From Alphaproteobacteria bacterium MarineAlpha6_Bin2 (GTDB lineage: Bacteria > Pseudomonadota > Alphaproteobacteria > GCA-002720895): a stretch of DNA of 13,032 nt. The stretch lies in the NCBI GenBank assembly GCA_002937815.1, contig PTKQ01000004.1, forward strand, positions 1 through 13,032. Direction: 5' to 3'. The translations under genes were made by a program, and so were the position numbers. The notes beneath the pieces were generated by a model. The model saw nothing but the letters and a program-made list of their open reading frames with translations. It did not search any database and had not been told where the DNA came from. Below are positions 1 to 7,359 of this stretch, in pieces (the first letter of the stretch is position 1; the number at the start of each line of letters is the position of its first letter).

Positions 1-279
<279 letters not shown>

Positions 280-296
280 TTCTGGCGTGTAGAAAA

Positions 297-313
297 AAAA
301 TTCGTTGAATTTT
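297..313 (+). other. Small hairpin in the 23S-5S spacer
   Basis: The arms AAAATTC (297-303) and GAATTTT (307-313) are perfectly complementary around GTT. It sits about 17 nt after the end of 23S and 27 nt before 5S. The position suits an rRNA processing element between the two mature RNAs. It is unlikely to be a terminator because 5S lies immediately downstream and there is no clean T-run. In DNA this AT-rich, a 7-bp repeat can also arise by chance. Confidence 0.3.
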
Positions 314-339
314 CTTATAATTTTATTTACATTAATATT

Positions 340-453
340 TCCGGTGGCTATAGCGGGAGGCCCCCACCCGATCCCATTCCGAACTCGGTCGTGAAACTTC
401 CCAGCGCCGATGGTACTCCATCTTAAGATGTGGGAGAGTAGGTCGCTGCCGGT
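340..453 (+). rRNA. rrf: 5S ribosomal RNA
   Basis: Small rRNA of the large ribosomal subunit. The ends are fixed by the closing helix: CCGGTGGC (341-348) pairs with GCTGCCGG (445-452), with two wobble pairs. Between them are the family-typical blocks CCCACCCGATCCCATTCCGA (363-382), GAACTCGG (381-388), CGCCGATGGTACT (405-417) and GGGAGAGTAGGTCGCTGCC (432-450). The length of about 114 nt is normal for Alphaproteobacteria; the ends may be off by one to three bases. It follows 23S on the same strand as in a standard 16S-23S-5S operon. A run of seven T (453-459) directly abuts the closing helix. Confidence 0.96.
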
Positions 454-464
454 TTTTTTCTTTT
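453..464 (+). terminator. T-rich tract after 5S, possible transcription end
   Basis: TTTTTTT-C-TTTT follows the closing helix of 5S without a gap. A stable helix followed by a U-tract resembles an intrinsic terminator, but the helix closes a whole 5S rRNA and is not a compact hairpin, and no separate hairpin is visible. The rRNA transcript may equally run on into the tRNA genes. Confidence 0.25.
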
Positions 465-522
465 AATTCAAGAGACTCCTTAAATTTTATGACTCACTTT
501 GTAAACTATTTTTGAAATTTTC

Positions 523-553
523 TTGTGATATTTTTTTCAAAATATACTATATT
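523..553 (+). promoter_or_regulatory. Weak candidate promoter for the tRNA-Val/tRNA-Asp pair
   Basis: In the AT-rich 5S-tRNA spacer (454-571) a TTGTGA (523-528) could serve as a -35 element, with TATACT (543-548, spacing 14) or TATATT (548-553, spacing 19) as a -10 element. Neither spacing is ideal, and such hexamers are frequent by chance in this base composition. The same place carries an 8-bp inverted repeat, TTTTGAAA (510-517) and TTTCAAAA (535-542), which overlaps the -35 candidate. Apart from these signals I see nothing in the spacer. Confidence 0.25.
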
Positions 554-571
554 CCTATATAAAAACCGATG

Positions 572-647
572 GGGCGATTAGCTCAGCTGGTAGAGCATCT
601 CGTTTACACCGAGGAGGTCGGCGGTTCGATCCCGTCATCGCCCACCA
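572..647 (+). tRNA. tRNA-Val, anticodon UAC
   Basis: A 76-nt cloverleaf with all arms visible. The acceptor arm GGGCGAT (572-578) pairs with ATCGCCC (637-643); the discriminator is A644, and the CCA tail is encoded at 645-647. T8 and A9 are present, followed by the D arm GCTC/GAGC (581-584, 593-596). The anticodon stem TCTCG (598-602) pairs with CGAGG (610-614), and the loop carries TAC at 605-607, which reads GUA and, through wobble, other valine codons. The T arm contains GGTTCGATCCC. It lies about 118 nt after 5S and 4 nt before tRNA-Asp, so the two tRNAs are surely cotranscribed. Confidence 0.98.
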
Positions 648-651
648 TTTT

Positions 652-729
652 GGGGGTGTAGCTCAGTTGGTTTAGAGCGCCTGCCTGTCACGCAGGAAGT
701 CGCGGGTTCGAGTCCCGTCACTCCCGCCA
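652..729 (+). tRNA. tRNA-Asp, anticodon GUC
   Basis: A 78-nt cloverleaf. The acceptor GGGGGTG (652-658) pairs with CACTCCC (719-725), with one G-T wobble. The discriminator is G726, the standard aspartate identity base, and CCA is encoded at 727-729. The anticodon stem CCTGC (680-684) pairs with GCAGG (692-696); the loop carries GTC at 687-689. The T arm has GGGTTCGAGTCCC. It follows tRNA-Val after TTTT only. No clear intrinsic terminator follows before nuoA. Confidence 0.98.
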
Positions 730-755
730 CTTTTCTTTAAAATTAAACTACTAGA

Positions 756-784
756 TTGTTGTAGAAATTAGATTAAATTATTAA
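756..784 (+). promoter_or_regulatory. Weak candidate promoter for the nuo operon
   Basis: TTGTTG (756-761) and TATTAA (779-784) are 17 bp apart, matching the sigma-70 consensus in three and four of six positions. This is the best pair I can see in the 84-nt gap between tRNA-Asp and nuoA. The start of transcription would fall near 791, leaving a leader of only about 20 nt. The region is so AT-rich that the match could be accidental, and the operon may instead be read from the tRNA or rRNA promoter. Confidence 0.25.
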
Positions 785-810
785 TTATTAGTCTTTTTTT
801 TTTCTAATAA
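785..810 (+). promoter_or_regulatory. Inverted repeat with poly-T loop just before nuoA
   Basis: TTATTAG (785-791) and CTAATAA (804-810) are perfectly complementary and enclose a 12-nt loop made of T, C and ten T (794-803). The 3' arm ends three bases before the nuoA ATG, so in the mRNA the stem would occupy the ribosome-binding area, where no Shine-Dalgarno sequence can be seen. The stem is weak (one G-C pair). It may be a leader structure affecting translation, or a chance repeat in AT-rich DNA. Confidence 0.35.
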
Positions 811-813
811 AAA

Positions 814-1170
814 ATGTTAATTGAATATTTACCAATTTTATTATTTTTAATGATTGCTCTAATTTTTTCAGTCGGAGCAATTATGTTATCATTTGCTTTA
901 TCACCAAAAAACCCAAGTGATGAAAAATTATCACCATATGAATGTGGCTTTGAACCTTTTCATGATGCCCGATCCAAATTTGATATCCGATTCTACCTTG
1001 TTGCATTATTATTTATCATTTTTGATTTAGAAGTTGCTTTTTTATTTCCTTGGGCTGTTTCTCTTAAATTTATTGGTATCACTGGTTTTTTATCAATGAT
1101 GTTTTTTTTATTAATTTTAACTATTGGTTTCATATATGAATGGAAAAAAGGAGCTTTAGAATGGGAATAG
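814..1170 (+). CDS. nuoA: NADH-quinone oxidoreductase subunit A (ND3 homologue)
   Basis: Small membrane subunit of complex I at the junction of the peripheral and membrane arms, close to the quinone entry. The protein has 118 residues, typical for the family, with three predicted membrane helices at about 8-28, 60-80 and 88-109. The long loop after helix 1 holds the family motif PYECGFEP (41-48); its Cys44 corresponds to the ND3 loop cysteine known from mitochondrial complex I. Helix 2 carries the acidic pair in FDLEVAF (Asp71, Glu73), conserved in the family. The ATG is preceded by a hairpin and a T-run rather than a Shine-Dalgarno sequence. The stop is TAG, the only non-TAA stop among the nuo genes here. 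It overlaps nuoB by 10 nt, indicating translational coupling. First gene of the nuo operon. Confidence 0.96.
   Translation: MLIEYLPILLFLMIALIFSVGAIMLSFALSPKNPSDEKLSPYECGFEPFHDARSKFDIRFYLVALLFIIFDLEVAFLFPWAVSLKFIGITGFLSMMFFLLILTIGFIYEWKKGALEWE
1147..1153 (+). promoter_or_regulatory. Shine-Dalgarno sequence that fixes the nuoB start
   Basis: AAAGGAG lies inside the end of nuoA, 7 nt before the ATG at 1161. It is the only strong, well-spaced ribosome binding site I see among the nuo genes and supports 1161 rather than the earlier in-frame ATG at 1140 as the nuoB start. Confidence 0.8.
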
Positions 1171-1688
1171 GTGATTTAGAAAATAAAAAAGAAAATTCAT
1201 TATTTTCAGATTTAACTAATAAAGAATTTAATACAAAGGGATTTATTACTACAAAAATTAATAATTTGATTAATTGGGCACGGTCAGGGTCCATGTGGCC
1301 GATGACCTTTGGTCTTGCATGTTGTGCTGTTGAGATGATGCATACTTATATGAGCCGCTATGATTTAGACCGTTTTGGAGTTGTTACACGTGGGAGCCCT
1401 AGACAATCCGATGTCATGATAGTCGCAGGAACACTTTGTAATAAAATGGCACCAGCGCTTAGAAAAGTTTATGATCAAATGCCAGACCCTAAGTGGGTAA
1501 TTTCAATGGGTTCATGCGCTAATGGTGGCGGCTATTATCATTACTCCTACTCTGTTGTTAGAGGATGCGATAGAATTATTCCTGTTGATATTTATGTTCC
1601 TGGCTGTCCACCTACAGCTGAAGCATTGTTATATGGAATTTTACAATTACAAAAAAAAATAAAAAAAGAAAATGTTTTTAAAAGATAA
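1161..1688 (+). CDS. nuoB: NADH-quinone oxidoreductase subunit B (PSST homologue, cluster N2)
   Basis: Carries the terminal 4Fe-4S cluster N2, which hands electrons to ubiquinone at the interface with NuoD. With the start at 1161 the protein has 175 residues, normal for Alphaproteobacteria. The cluster ligands are visible: the tandem Cys54-Cys55 in [10 protein letters not shown], Cys119 in [10 protein letters not shown] and Cys149 in [11 protein letters not shown], which is also the 20-kDa subunit signature. The first 35 or so residues are variable, as in relatives. I chose 1161 over the in-frame ATG at 1140 because of the AAAGGAG site and because 1140 would extend the overlap with nuoA to 31 nt. 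Its conserved core (about 1276-1600) is 40-47% GC, well above its neighbours. It ends 5 nt before nuoC. Confidence 0.97.
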   Translation: MGIGDLENKKENSLFSDLTNKEFNTKGFITTKINNLINWARSGSMWPMTFGLACCAVEMMHTYMSRYDLDRFGVVTRGSPRQSDVMIVAGTLCNKMAPALRKVYDQMPDPKWVISMGSCANGGGYYHYSYSVVRGCDRIIPVDIYVPGCPPTAEALLYGILQLQKKIKKENVFKR

Positions 1689-1693
1689 AAGTT

Positions 1694-2287
1694 ATGAACG
1701 ACAATAATAACAAATTAACTACAAGTATTCTTTCAATATGTAAAGAAATTACGAATCATGAACTTTTCAATAACGAATTAACAATTGCCACAAAACCAGA
1801 AGATCTTTTAAGTTTATTTAAAAACCTTAAAGAAAATATAGATTTAAGTTTTGATATGTTAATTGATATAACAGCTGTTGATTACCCAAAAAGAAATAAA
1901 AGATTTGAGATTGTCTATCATTTATTAAGTCTGAATAACAAAAACAGATTAAGAGTAAAAACATTTGTTAATGAAAATACATCTGTTCCTTCATTAACCG
2001 AAATATATAAAAGTGCCGGCTGGTACGAAAGAGAAACTTGGGATATGTATGGGATATTATTTGAAGGAAATTATGATTTACGAAGAATTCTTACAGACTA
2101 TGGTTTTGAAGGCCATCCATTAAGAAAAGATTTTCCTTTAACAGGTTTTGTAGAACTTAGATATGACGAAGAAAAAAAAAAAGTTTCATACTCTAAAGTA
2201 AAACTTACACAAGATTATAGAGATTTTGATTTTTTAAGCCCTTGGGAAGGCAGTATTCTTCCTGGTGACGAAAAAGCTAATAATTAA
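1694..2287 (+). CDS. nuoC: NADH-quinone oxidoreductase subunit C (30-kDa subunit)
   Basis: Structural subunit of the connecting arm, packed against NuoD; it carries no cofactor. The protein has 197 residues and is a free-standing NuoC, not the NuoCD fusion of enterobacteria. The C-terminal half holds the family core: GWYERETWDMYGI (109-121), then DLRRILTDYGFEGHPLRKDF (128-147). Inside the 30-kDa signature the usual His-Pro before DLRR is Asn126-Tyr127 here. The N-terminal 50 residues are variable and rich in Asn and Lys. An unbroken run of eleven A (2172-2182) encodes part of an acidic-to-basic stretch (EEKKK, about 159-163) without disturbing the frame. The start is an ATG 5 nt after nuoB, with no clear Shine-Dalgarno sequence; nuoD follows after 15 nt. 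Confidence 0.96.
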   Translation: MNDNNNKLTTSILSICKEITNHELFNNELTIATKPEDLLSLFKNLKENIDLSFDMLIDITAVDYPKRNKRFEIVYHLLSLNNKNRLRVKTFVNENTSVPSLTEIYKSAGWYERETWDMYGILFEGNYDLRRILTDYGFEGHPLRKDFPLTGFVELRYDEEKKKVSYSKVKLTQDYRDFDFLSPWEGSILPGDEKANN

Positions 2288-2302
2288 TTTTTTATAAAAA
2301 TA

Positions 2303-3481
2303 ATGAAAGATGTAAAAATAAAGCCATTAACTATAAATTTTGGACCGCAACATCCGGCAGCACATGGAGTCCTTAGATTGGTTTTAGAAATGGATGGTGA
2401 AGTTATTGAAAGAGTTGATCCTCATATTGGATTTTTACATAGAGGTACGGAGAAACTAATAGAAAGTAAAACTTATTTACAATCTGTACCTTATTTTGAT
2501 CGACTAGACTATGTTTCTCCAATGTGCCAAGAACATGGTTTTGCATTGGCAGTTGAAAAGTTACTTAAAATTCATGCTCCAATAAGAGCTCAATATATTA
2601 GAGTCATGTTTTCTGAAATTACAAGAATATTGAATCATTTATTAGCATTACCAGCAATGGCAATGGACGTTGGCGCCATGACCCCTTTTTTATGGTCATT
2701 TGAACAAAGAGAGTTATTGATGGAATTTTATGAAAGAGTAAGTGGCGCTAGACTTCATGCAAATTATTTTCGACCTGGAGGTGTATATAGAGATTTACCA
2801 AAAAACCTTTTATCAGACATAAGCAAATGGGCAAAAAAGTTTCCTAAATTCATAAATGATTTAGAGTTGATATTAACAGAAAATAGAATTTTTAGACAAA
2901 GAACAGTTGATATAGGAAAAGTAAATGCTACCGATGCAATTAATTTTGGTTTCACAGGACCAATGTTAAGAGCTTCAGGTGTCAAATGGGATTTAAGAAA
3001 AATTGATAGTTATGAAGTATATAATAAATTAAAATTCGATATTCCTGTAGGTAAGCAAGGCGATTGTTTTGATAGGTATCAAGTAAGAGTAGAAGAAATG
3101 AAACAAAGTTTAAATATTATACTGCAATGTATAGATAGAATTCCAAAAGGAATCGTAATGGTAAAAAATAATAAAATTACGCCCCCTAAAAGAAAATCAA
3201 TGAAACAATCTATGGAATCACTAATCCATCATTTTAAAATTTTTACTGAAGGATACAAAGTACCTAAAGGCGAAACCTATACGGCGGTTGAAGCTCCAAA
3301 AGGTGAATTTGGGGTTTACCTTATTTCAGATGGCACTAACAAACCTTACAAATGCAAAATTAGAGCACCTGGTTTTGCCCACTTACAAGCAATGGATTTT
3401 TGTAGCAAAGGTCATATGTTAGCAGACATAGTCGCAATATTGGGATCAATGGATATTGTATTTGGAGAAGTTGATAGATAA
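2303..3481 (+). CDS. nuoD: NADH-quinone oxidoreductase subunit D (49-kDa subunit)
   Basis: Forms the quinone-reduction pocket together with NuoB; related to the large subunit of NiFe hydrogenases but without metal ligands. The protein has 392 residues, as usual for separate alphaproteobacterial NuoD. Landmarks are the N-terminal loop [14 protein letters not shown] (13-26), whose histidine region reaches the quinone head group in known structures, the 49-kDa signature [13 protein letters not shown] (44-56), the YFDRLDY segment (64-70) supplying the pocket tyrosine, the [17 protein letters not shown] block in the second half, and the invariant C-terminus DIVFGEVDR. All appear intact. The ATG start matches the usual N-terminus; no Shine-Dalgarno sequence is visible. 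It is separated from nuoE by GGA only. Confidence 0.98.
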   Translation: MKDVKIKPLTINFGPQHPAAHGVLRLVLEMDGEVIERVDPHIGFLHRGTEKLIESKTYLQSVPYFDRLDYVSPMCQEHGFALAVEKLLKIHAPIRAQYIRVMFSEITRILNHLLALPAMAMDVGAMTPFLWSFEQRELLMEFYERVSGARLHANYFRPGGVYRDLPKNLLSDISKWAKKFPKFINDLELILTENRIFRQRTVDIGKVNATDAINFGFTGPMLRASGVKWDLRKIDSYEVYNKLKFDIPVGKQGDCFDRYQVRVEEMKQSLNIILQCIDRIPKGIVMVKNNKITPPKRKSMKQSMESLIHHFKIFTEGYKVPKGETYTAVEAPKGEFGVYLISDGTNKPYKCKIRAPGFAHLQAMDFCSKGHMLADIVAILGSMDIVFGEVDR

Positions 3482-3484
3482 GGA

Positions 3485-4024
3485 ATGAAGACAAAAATAA
3501 AACAAATAAATTTTAAATTTAATGATAAAAATATTTTAAAAGCTAAGTTTATTTTAAAAAAATATCCTAAAAAATTTTCTTCTAGTGCACTTTTACCACT
3601 TTTACATCTTGCACAAGATCAACTTGATGGATGGCTAAATAAACCTGCGATAGAATATATTGCTAAATATTTAAATATTCCTTTAATTAATGTTTATGAA
3701 GTAGCAACTTTTTACCATATGTTTAATTTGGAAAAGGTTGGAAAATATTGTATACATGTTTGCACTACCACACCATGTTGGCTTAAAGGATCTGATAATA
3801 TACTTAGGCAAATTGAAAAAAATTTTAAAATTAAAGTTGGTAACACAACAAAAGATAATCAAATTACTCTAAAAGAAATCGAATGTTTAGGTGCGTGTAT
3901 AAACGCACCATTAATTAAAATTAATAATAATTTTTACGAAAATTTAAGTTCTAAAGATGTGCAAAATTTAATTAACAAAATTAAGGAAGAAAAAAAGATT
4001 CATTTAACAAAAAATAATGCTTAA
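3485..4024 (+). CDS. nuoE: NADH-quinone oxidoreductase subunit E (24-kDa subunit, 2Fe-2S cluster N1a)
   Basis: Thioredoxin-fold subunit of the NADH dehydrogenase module, bound to NuoF. It carries the 2Fe-2S cluster N1a, thought to store an electron from FMN. The protein has 179 residues. An N-terminal helical part (about 15-80, with [10 protein letters not shown] at 71-80) is followed by the ferredoxin domain with ligands Cys93 and Cys98 (HVCTTTPCW) and Cys134 and Cys138 ([10 protein letters not shown]). The usual Phe in the motif before the second pair is Ile127. The ATG follows the nuoD stop after 3 nt, and the sequence TAAGGA touches the ATG directly, too close to act as a normal ribosome binding site, so translation is probably coupled to nuoD. 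The last 8 nt overlap nuoF. Confidence 0.96.
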   Translation: MKTKIKQINFKFNDKNILKAKFILKKYPKKFSSSALLPLLHLAQDQLDGWLNKPAIEYIAKYLNIPLINVYEVATFYHMFNLEKVGKYCIHVCTTTPCWLKGSDNILRQIEKNFKIKVGNTTKDNQITLKEIECLGACINAPLIKINNNFYENLSSKDVQNLINKIKEEKKIHLTKNNA

Positions 4025-5297
4025 AAACCAGGATTATATTTTTAGAAATTTAAATGGTTATAATTCCTATAAGCTATCTGATGCTAGAAAAAGGGGAGAT
4101 TGGAGTAATACAAAAAAAATTATTCAAAAAGGAGCAGAATGGATAATTGAAGAGATAAAATTATCAGGACTAAGAGGTCGTGGGGGCGCTGGTTTTCCTA
4201 CTGGTTTAAAATGGTCTTTTATTCCAAAAAAATCAGACTTACCTAAATATTTAATTATAAATGCAGATGAAAGTGAACCAGGAACTTGTAAAGATAGAGA
4301 TGTTATACGATATGAAGCGCACAAATTACTTGAAGGATGCCTTCTTAGTTCATTTGCCCTTGGTGTTAAAACTTGTTATATCTATATAAGAGGTGAGTTC
4401 TATAACGAGTCTAAAATCTTGCAAGCGGCAATAGATGAGGCTTATCAAAATAAATTGCTTGGTAAAAACGCATGTAATAGTTCATGGAATTTAGATATTT
4501 TTTTACATCGCGGTGCAGGAGCTTATATTGCTGGTGAGGAAACAGCTCTTCTTGAAAGTTTAGAAGGCAAAAAAGCACAGCCTCGCCTTAAACCACCATA
4601 TCCAGCTTCTACTGGACTATATGGTTGTCCAACAACTGTTAACAATGTTGAAACAATTGCTGCTATTCCAGATATTTTAAAAAAAGGAGCTATATGGTTC
4701 TCTGGTATTGGAAAACCAAATAACACAGGATCAAAAATTTTTTGTATTTCAGGACATATTAATAAACCATGTAATGTTGAAGAAGAGTTAGGTATTCCTT
4801 TAAAAGAATTAATAGAAAAATATGCTGGTGGTGTAGTAGGCGGATGGAATAATTTGTTAGCTGTTATTCCAGGAGGTTCATCTGTTCCATTAATAAATAA
4901 AAAAATTGCTGATAGTGTTTTAATGGATTTTGATAGTTTAGAAGAAGTTAATTCTTCCTTAGGTACAGCAGGTGTAATAGTAATGAATAAATCTACAAAT
5001 TTATTAAAAGCAATAGCAAGAATATCTAGATTTTACAAAAAGGAAAGTTGTGGCCAATGCACACCTTGTAGGGAAGGCGCAGGTTGGATGTGGAGAGTAA
5101 TGGAAAGATTTGTTAATGGAGAAGGTACTCTTGAAGAGATAGATACTCTATATGATGTTTCAAAAGAAGTTGAGGGACATACAATTTGTGCACTCGGAGA
5201 TGCAGCAGCTTGGCCAATACAAGGACTGATCAGACATTTTCGTCCATTAATTGAAAAAAAAATAAAAGAAAATAATTTTAAAAATAAAGTTGCTTAA
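4017..5297 (+). CDS. nuoF: NADH-quinone oxidoreductase subunit F (51-kDa subunit, NADH and FMN site)
   Basis: Binds NADH and FMN and carries 4Fe-4S cluster N3; entry point for electrons from NADH. The protein has 426 residues, typical. The FMN/NADH Gly-rich segment [16 protein letters not shown] is at 51-66, NADESEPGT at 82-90, and the signature [16 protein letters not shown] at 166-181. In that signature the near-invariant Cys after Tyr-Ile is Ala172; the two Glu (174-175) that contact the nucleotide are kept. Cluster N3 ligands are Cys345, Cys348 and Cys351 ([12 protein letters not shown]) and Cys391 ([14 protein letters not shown]). It overlaps nuoE by 8 nt and shares one base with nuoG (TAATG), so all three are likely coupled in translation, matching their joint assembly as the NADH module. 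Confidence 0.98.
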   Translation: MLKNQDYIFRNLNGYNSYKLSDARKRGDWSNTKKIIQKGAEWIIEEIKLSGLRGRGGAGFPTGLKWSFIPKKSDLPKYLIINADESEPGTCKDRDVIRYEAHKLLEGCLLSSFALGVKTCYIYIRGEFYNESKILQAAIDEAYQNKLLGKNACNSSWNLDIFLHRGAGAYIAGEETALLESLEGKKAQPRLKPPYPASTGLYGCPTTVNNVETIAAIPDILKKGAIWFSGIGKPNNTGSKIFCISGHINKPCNVEEELGIPLKELIEKYAGGVVGGWNNLLAVIPGGSSVPLINKKIADSVLMDFDSLEEVNSSLGTAGVIVMNKSTNLLKAIARISRFYKKESCGQCTPCREGAGWMWRVMERFVNGEGTLEEIDTLYDVSKEVEGHTICALGDAAAWPIQGLIRHFRPLIEKKIKENNFKNKVA

Positions 5298-7357
5298 TGA
5301 TACAAATAAAAATAGATAATAATATAGTCAAAGTTAAACCTGGCACGACTATTTTACAAGCTTGTCAACAACTTGGCATAGAAATTCCAATATTTTGTTA
5401 TCATGAAAAATTATCTATTGCTGGCAATTGCCGTATGTGTTTAGTAGAGGTTAAAGACAATCCAAAACCCGTAGCTTCATGTAGTATCCCTGTTATCGAT
5501 GGTATGGAAATAAAAACATCTTCAACTATGGTTAGAAAAGCTAGAAATGGTGTTATGGAATTTTTGTTAATAAATCATCCGTTAGATTGTCCAATTTGTG
5601 ATCAAGGTGGCGAGTGTGATCTACAAGATATTGCAATGAGCTATGGAAGAGATAAAAGTAGATTCAATTATAATAAAAGAGCAGTTAAAGAAAAAAATTT
5701 TGGACCTTTAATTAAAACAGTGATGACAAGATGCATTCACTGTACAAGATGTATAAGATTTGCTACTGAAATTGCTGGAGTTCCTGAACTAGGAGCTATT
5801 GGAATGGGTGAGAACATGGAAGTAGTAACATACCTTGATAAAAGTGTTACTTCAGAAGTTTCTGGAAACATGATTGATATTTGTCCAGTAGGTGCTTTAA
5901 CATCAAAACCATTTTCATTAACTTGGCGACCATGGGAATTAAACAAAACTGAAAGTATTGATGTTTTAGACGCTGTTGGATCCAACATAAGAGTAGATTC
6001 TAATAACAATGAAGTTATGAGGGTTTTACCTATAAATAATGAAGAAATTAATGAAGAATGGATATCAGATAAAACTAGATTTGCATATGACGGACTTAAA
6101 TATAATAGATTAGATGTTCCATTTGTAAAAAAAAATGGACTTTACAAAAAAACTTCATGGGACAATGCTTTTAATTTAATAAAAAAAGAAGTATTGAAAA
6201 CATCTGGAAATAAGATGTCAGCAATAATTGGCAACCAAACTGATTGTGAAAGTATAATTCTATTAAAGGATTTATTTACTTTTTTTGGATGTGATAATTT
6301 TTTATGTTCTCAAAATAATTCTATGTATAAATCCTTACCTCGTTTTGCTTATTGTTTTAATACTACTATAGCTGGAATAGATGATTCTGATTTATGTTTA
6401 TTAGTTGGTACTAATCCTCGAACTGAAGCTTCTATGGTTAATACAAGAATTAGAAAAAGATATTTAGAAGGTAATTATGAAATATTTTCAATTGGACCAA
6501 AAATGGATTTAAATTATGATTGTAAACATTTAGGAAACAATCCACAAATTTTAGAAAAAATATATAACGAAAAACATTTTTTATCAAAAAAAATCAGAAA
6601 ATCGAAAAAACCAATAATTATACTTGGTGATAATATTTTTAACAGAAAAGATGCCGAAGCAATTTTAGGATTAGTATACAGAATGTGTATAAAATTTCCT
6701 ATTATACAAAAACAAAAAAATGATATTATTTGGAATGGCTACAATATTTTACATCACGCTGCATCTCGTGTCGGAGCTTTAGATTTAAATTTTATTTCAT
6801 CAAAGCCAGATTTTAATTTAGATAAGATATATTCATTATCAAAAAAAAAAGAATTAGATTTAGTTTATTTATTAGGTGCGGACGAAATTGAAACAAAAAA
6901 ATTAGAAAATTCTTTTGTAATTTATCAGGGACATCATGGTGGTTATGGTTCTAAGAATGCAGATATAATTTTGCCCGGTTCTGCATTTACAGAAAAAAAT
7001 GCAACTTTTATTAATTTAGAAGGAAGATTACAACAAACATTTAAAAGCTGTAATCCTCCAGGTGAAGCAAAAGAAGATTGGAAAATTATCGTTGCTTTAG
7101 GAAAAAGATTCAATACAAAATTTAATTATTTTAGTGTTGAAGACGTAAAAAACAGATTAAGAAAAGTAAATCCTATTGTTTTTTCTTCAGTAAATACAAT
7201 TATAAAAAATAAATTTTTAAAGTTTGGAAAAAAAAGAAATATTTCAAACTTACCTTTTGATTTACCCATTACTAATTTTTATTTAAATGATGTTATATCA
7301 AAGTCATCTAAAATTATGAAAAAATGTTCTGATGAAATAAATAATAAAAATTTATAA
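5297..7357 (+). CDS. nuoG: NADH-quinone oxidoreductase subunit G (75-kDa subunit)
   Basis: Largest peripheral subunit; passes electrons through clusters N1b, N5 and N4. The protein has 686 residues, the alphaproteobacterial/mitochondrial size, shorter than the E. coli form of about 900. The N-terminal ferredoxin domain has Cys34, Cys45, Cys48 and Cys62 for 2Fe-2S N1b. His94, Cys98, Cys101 and Cys107 ([14 protein letters not shown]) bind N5. Cys146, Cys149, Cys152 and Cys196 bind N4. The extra cysteines for N7 after residue 220 are absent, as in most Alphaproteobacteria. Residues from about 220 form the molybdopterin-oxidoreductase fold, which holds no cofactor in complex I; the ADIILPG...[13 protein letters not shown] block near residue 555-580 is its clearest landmark. 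The last 60 residues are Lys/Asn-rich and variable. A run of ten A (6841-6850) lies within the frame. It ends 2 nt before nuoH. Confidence 0.98.
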   Translation: MIQIKIDNNIVKVKPGTTILQACQQLGIEIPIFCYHEKLSIAGNCRMCLVEVKDNPKPVASCSIPVIDGMEIKTSSTMVRKARNGVMEFLLINHPLDCPICDQGGECDLQDIAMSYGRDKSRFNYNKRAVKEKNFGPLIKTVMTRCIHCTRCIRFATEIAGVPELGAIGMGENMEVVTYLDKSVTSEVSGNMIDICPVGALTSKPFSLTWRPWELNKTESIDVLDAVGSNIRVDSNNNEVMRVLPINNEEINEEWISDKTRFAYDGLKYNRLDVPFVKKNGLYKKTSWDNAFNLIKKEVLKTSGNKMSAIIGNQTDCESIILLKDLFTFFGCDNFLCSQNNSMYKSLPRFAYCFNTTIAGIDDSDLCLLVGTNPRTEASMVNTRIRKRYLEGNYEIFSIGPKMDLNYDCKHLGNNPQILEKIYNEKHFLSKKIRKSKKPIIILGDNIFNRKDAEAILGLVYRMCIKFPIIQKQKNDIIWNGYNILHHAASRVGALDLNFISSKPDFNLDKIYSLSKKKELDLVYLLGADEIETKKLENSFVIYQGHHGGYGSKNADIILPGSAFTEKNATFINLEGRLQQTFKSCNPPGEAKEDWKIIVALGKRFNTKFNYFSVEDVKNRLRKVNPIVFSSVNTIIKNKFLKFGKKRNISNLPFDLPITNFYLNDVISKSSKIMKKCSDEINNKNL

Positions 7358-7359
7358 AA

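Noticed and set aside
772..803. Intrinsic terminator between tRNA-Asp and nuoA (ATTAA/TTAAT followed by T-run)
   Set aside because: The stem is five A-T pairs only and lies 9 nt from the T-run, so it would be far too unstable for a terminator; the T-run is better described as the loop of the 785-810 repeat.
2764..2985. Minus-strand open frames inside nuoD, nuoF, nuoG, nuoH and nuoL
   Set aside because: They are antisense shadows of strongly conserved complex I genes, with no ribosome binding site or recognisable protein features.
5297..7357. NuoG as a truncated or degraded protein because it is shorter than the E. coli form
   Set aside because: About 690 residues and no N7 cysteines are normal for alphaproteobacterial and mitochondrial 75-kDa subunits; all N1b, N5 and N4 ligands are present.
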